NCBI RefSeq assembly: GCF_004634195.1 | Contig: NZ_SKBP01000001.1 | Location: 62,001-126,000 of the forward strand | DNA from: Flavobacterium salilacus subsp. salilacus | GTDB taxonomy: Bacteria; Bacteroidota; Bacteroidia; Flavobacteriales; Flavobacteriaceae | DNA length: 64,000 nt | Direction of reading: 5' to 3' | Notes under the pieces: generated by a model | What the model was told of the DNA's origin: nothing | The model's input: the letters and a program-made list of their open reading frames with translations, nothing else | Databases searched by the model: none | Part shown: in pieces, positions 61,402 through 64,000 of the stretch | How the letters are laid out: each line of letters opens with the position of its first letter | Position numbering within the stretch: the first letter of the stretch is position 1 | Made by a program: the position numbers and the translations under genes

Positions 61402-62106
61402 TTATATCTCGATTTCGGAGTTAGTAACTTTATTAACTGCAATTTCATAATCAGACGGGCGTCCTATGTCAAGCCAGTAACCGTTGTATTCGTATATTTT
61501 TGGAAGCCTTTTTTCATCAAGTAGTTTGTACATGAGGTGGTCAAACCCAAAAAATGTATCTTCCGGTACATATTGTAAAACATTTTTGCTAACCATATAT
61601 ACACCCATACTTACTAAAAAGTTATAGTCAGGCTTTTCTTCAAACTTTATAAGTTCGCCATTTTCATTTTGATGCAACAGACCATAATCAATTTTATCTG
61701 TTCTTCTAAATGATCCTATTGTAAAAACTGCTCCATTTTCCTTATGATAATCATAAAATGCACTATAGTTCATATCTGTAAGTACATCGCCGTTCATAAC
61801 TAAGAAATTATCGGGCAGGTCATTAATAAGTGTTAATGGCCCTATAGTGCTTAAGGCCTTGGTTTCTGTGGTATAGTCTATTTTAATATTCCATTTAGAA
61901 CCATCTCCAAAGAATGCCTTGATTATGTCGGCCATATGATTAACCGTAATAGTGATGTGATCAAAACCATGCTTTTTTAACTGAGATATTATGATTTCAA
62001 GTATTGGTTTATCACCAACAGGAACTAAAGGTTTTGGTAAGCTAACTGTATATGGCTTTAAACGAGTTCCTTTTCCTCCTGCTAAAATTACAGCTCTTTT
62101 GCTCAT
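61402..62106 (-). CDS. Sugar-phosphate nucleotidyltransferase
   Basis: A 234-residue Rossmann-type NTP transferase. MSKRAVILAGGKGTRLKPYT is the signature loop; PKPLVPVGDKPILEIIISQL, FLVMNGDVLTDMNY (metal Asp) and FEEKPDYNFLVSMGVYMV are the other landmarks. It should activate a sugar-1-phosphate to an NDP-sugar for the repeat unit, similar to RmlA/RfbF/mannose-1-P enzymes. It lacks the left-handed beta-helix acyltransferase tail. It is followed immediately by the epimerase. Confidence 0.92.
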   Translation of the reverse strand: MSKRAVILAGGKGTRLKPYTVSLPKPLVPVGDKPILEIIISQLKKHGFDHITITVNHMADIIKAFFGDGSKWNIKIDYTTETKALSTIGPLTLINDLPDNFLVMNGDVLTDMNYSAFYDYHKENGAVFTIGSFRRTDKIDYGLLHQNENGELIKFEEKPDYNFLVSMGVYMVSKNVLQYVPEDTFFGFDHLMYKLLDEKRLPKIYEYNGYWLDIGRPSDYEIAVNKVTNSEIEI

Positions 62107-62200
62107 ATTTAATAAGTGTTTGTGTTGTTAAAGTGGTAAAATTACCTATTTTAATTTAGTTATTGCTACAAAAATGTTAACAAATATTTATTAATATCAC

Positions 62201-63388
62201 TTACATTTTACTATCCAAATATTTCCCCAGCTCCTTGTGTTCAAAAAGTGGAAGGAGTTCATGAAACAATTCCACAATATCTGTTTTACTCCAGACACCT
62301 TGTTCTTTAAAGTATTCTATCTTGCTTTCAAAATAGTTTAGTTTGGCTTCATCAAAATCAAGCCTACTTTTTACTATGCCTAAATTTTCGAATCTTTCAA
62401 GGTCCAGCTGCTCGTTTTCGGTAAAAAATTCTTCAAAATCTTTTTCTCCAGTTGTGTCGCTGGGAGCAAAGAGACATGGCCATTTTTTTTGGGCTACCAG
62501 TTCGTCAATTCTTGATCTTGCTTCATCTTCATTACTACACAGGTAGGGTTCATAACCCAATTCGTTAAGGTATAATACAGCTATATCTGAAAAAGTTATG
62601 AGATGTAACGATTCGCTTAATTTTGGAAAAAAAATGTCATTTTTTTCTCCTAACATACAGGAAAAAAGGCAAAGTTGTCCTGCTTCTTCAGGGGTTACAA
62701 AATATCTTTTAACGTCGTTTGGTGCTACTATAGGCTGCCTTTTTTGTATACGCATATTAAAGCCATGAAGTAATGAGCCATCAGAAAATGCTACATTGGC
62801 AAAACGTGCTGTAGATATATCTATATTTTTGCTTTCACGCATCAAAAACATTTCCATAATTCTTTTGGAAGCTCCCATCATATTAACCGGATTAGCGGCT
62901 TTATCTGTTGATACTGCAAAATATTTTACACTCCCTTTGTTTAGCGATTGCCTTACTGTTTTTACTGTATTAAAAATATTTACATCTATCATCCTCATTA
63001 ATGTAAATTCATCTTTTTCGCTTCGCACGTGTTTAAGAGCAGAAAGATTTAGTACATAATCATACTCACCATCTTTATTTATAAAAGCATCATATTGCCA
63101 GGAGCCGGCATCTAGCGCAAATGTTTTGAAGTCGCCATCTATATATCCAATAGAGCTTCTCAAATCGCGCACTAGTTCTACCATGTTATTTTCGCTGATA
63201 TCTACAACGTGGAGTTTTTTGGGATTTCGCTTAAAAATCTCTTTTGTAACTGCCTGCCCTATAGAGCCTGCTCCTCCAATGACTAAAAACGAAGAGGTCT
63301 TTACAAGATTATTAAGTTCTTCCCCAAAATTCTTAAGGTCATTTTCAAAAAGAGGACGACTCCTCCCAATTAATTTTAGGATATCCAT
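62201..63388 (-). CDS. Soluble FlaA1/CapD-like nucleotide-sugar 4,6-dehydratase
   Basis: A 395-residue SDR enzyme without membrane segments. The NAD site is SFLVIGGAGSIGQAVTKEIF, and the catalytic region is FAVSTDKAANPVNMMGASKR (Met-Lys type). LSALKHVRSEKDEFTLMRMI and RFANVAFSDGSLLHGFNMRI match UDP-GlcNAc 4,6-dehydratase (inverting) and CapD-like relatives. The last 100 residues are a helical extension (FEEFFTENEQLDLERF and onward). It stands next to the polymerase gene, 94 bases before the nucleotidyltransferase. It is a second dehydratase in the same locus. Confidence 0.87.
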   Translation of the reverse strand: MDILKLIGRSRPLFENDLKNFGEELNNLVKTSSFLVIGGAGSIGQAVTKEIFKRNPKKLHVVDISENNMVELVRDLRSSIGYIDGDFKTFALDAGSWQYDAFINKDGEYDYVLNLSALKHVRSEKDEFTLMRMIDVNIFNTVKTVRQSLNKGSVKYFAVSTDKAANPVNMMGASKRIMEMFLMRESKNIDISTARFANVAFSDGSLLHGFNMRIQKRQPIVAPNDVKRYFVTPEEAGQLCLFSCMLGEKNDIFFPKLSESLHLITFSDIAVLYLNELGYEPYLCSNEDEARSRIDELVAQKKWPCLFAPSDTTGEKDFEEFFTENEQLDLERFENLGIVKSRLDFDEAKLNYFESKIEYFKEQGVWSKTDIVELFHELLPLFEHKELGKYLDSKM

Positions 63389-63431
63389 AATTTGTGTATT
63401 AAAAGTTAAGCATGGTGTATGTCAAACTGAA

Positions 63432-64000
63432 TTATTTTATAAAGTTTATAATGTTTTCGTTACTATGATAAAACATTAACATTAAAGGGTTTGATATTAG
63501 AGTATCTATGGTCATGGTATCAAACCAGCCTCTTATGCTGACTATTATAAATAATGAGGCAGCCGCTATATAATAGGGGTGAATTTTACGGTACCATTGT
63601 GTGTTTTTCTTTTTAAGAAAAAACAAAAACAGGAATGCGTAAATAAACATTTGCCCAATGCGGTTATATCGTCCAAAAACTGGTACTGAGCTCATTATTG
63701 TAAAGGAAATAGAAAATATAAAAAGACCGGCACAAAATAATGGCAACAAATCACTCTGTGTAATCTCATCTTTATGTTTAAAGAATATAATTGCCAAAAT
63801 CAGGAAAGTGAGATATTTTACAGGTAGCGATCTGTATTTTGCATACCAATTTAAACTTTGAGAACTTTCGGCTCGGTCTTCAATATAGCCTTCGCTTGTA
63901 TAACCTGTTGTTTTATCATCCAAGGACTCTATTGATGTTGTGGGAAGAACACTTTGTACAGACTTAGTTATATTAAACTGTCCTAAAAATATTGAGGACA
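63432..64000 (-). CDS. EpsG-like/O-antigen polymerase-type membrane protein, C-terminal part (runs off the right edge)
   Basis: The minus-strand frame is open from a stop at 63432 to the window edge, at least 189 codons. An in-frame TTG at 63921-63923 is not the start, because upstream codons stay open and read SVQSVLPTTSIES. The visible part has four or five hydrophobic segments (LTFLILAIIFF, LPLFCAGLFIFSISFTIMSS, MFIYAFLFLFFLKK, YYIAAASLFIIVSIRGWF). VFGRYNRIGQMFIYAF and the C-terminal NPLMLMF are like EpsG-family polymerases. It would polymerise the repeat units. The assignment is moderate because the N-terminus is missing. Confidence 0.68.
   Translation of the reverse strand, partial: SSIFLGQFNITKSVQSVLPTTSIESLDDKTTGYTSEGYIEDRAESSQSLNWYAKYRSLPVKYLTFLILAIIFFKHKDEITQSDLLPLFCAGLFIFSISFTIMSSVPVFGRYNRIGQMFIYAFLFLFFLKKKNTQWYRKIHPYYIAAASLFIIVSIRGWFDTMTIDTLISNPLMLMFYHSNENIINFIK

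Overview
The window comes from the chromosome of a low-GC member of Bacteroidota, most likely family Flavobacteriaceae (Flavobacterium-like). Supporting signs are the Flavobacteria-type gene order kdsD-tatC-carboxymuconolactone decarboxylase-lptB next to recQ, a PorV2-like type IX secretion protein beside a DUF4105 gene, CarboxypepD_reg/TonB-type outer-membrane receptors, PAP2-independent phosphatidylserine synthase, DUF2891, DUF2805 and DUF2256 proteins, signal peptides that end in AQ, -7 promoter elements of the TAnnTTTG type, and the general lack of Shine-Dalgarno sequences. Species cannot be fixed from the sequence alone.

Layout. 1-3136 (minus): the N-terminus of an MBOAT O-acyltransferase (runs off the left edge) coupled to two SGNH-hydrolase-like exported proteins, probably an envelope O-acetylation module. 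3152-12962: argS with an unusual ~120-residue insertion, an outer-membrane receptor, an L,D-transpeptidase, a FabH-type ketosynthase, an orphan ABC ATPase and small envelope proteins. 13236-23602 (mainly plus): htpG, a NucS-like nuclease, a second L,D-transpeptidase, a DMT exporter, DoxX, DUF2805, an alpha/beta hydrolase, an M61 peptidase and a DUF4369 lipoprotein. 23666-31530: tRNA-Thr, the idi-queD-manA operon, a TetR-ABC1 kinase-DUF2256 operon with a visible operator, a flavoprotein, and two dispersed repeat elements. 31644-36881: recQ diverging from kdsD-tatC-CMD-lptB. 36878-40017: a two-gene accessory operon that pairs a DnaJ-type zinc finger/TerB-like protein with an ankyrin/TerB-like/CbxX-type AAA+ ATPase; this is the most unusual module in the window. 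40178-44142: GH25 lysozyme, pssA, PorV2-like and DUF4105. 44204-64000: an exopolysaccharide/capsule locus, with a PHP-type phosphatase opposite a long minus-strand operon of BY-kinase, Wza-like exporter, FlaA1/WbpM-type dehydratase, aminotransferase, two initiating sugar transferases, two ATP-grasp proteins, two polysaccharide-deacetylase-like paralogues, three GT4 glycosyltransferases, an epimerase, a nucleotidyltransferase, a second dehydratase and the C-terminal part of an EpsG-like polymerase.

How the genes work together. The polysaccharide locus holds most parts of a Wzy-type pathway: sugar-nucleotide synthesis (dehydratases, epimerase, aminotransferase, nucleotidyltransferase), initiation (sugar transferases), elongation (GT4 enzymes), polymerisation (EpsG-like) and export (Wza, BY-kinase/phosphatase switch). 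No Wzx flippase lies inside the window. Envelope biogenesis dominates the rest: LPS transport (kdsD, lptB), twin-arginine export, phospholipid synthesis, peptidoglycan-active L,D-transpeptidases and lysozyme.
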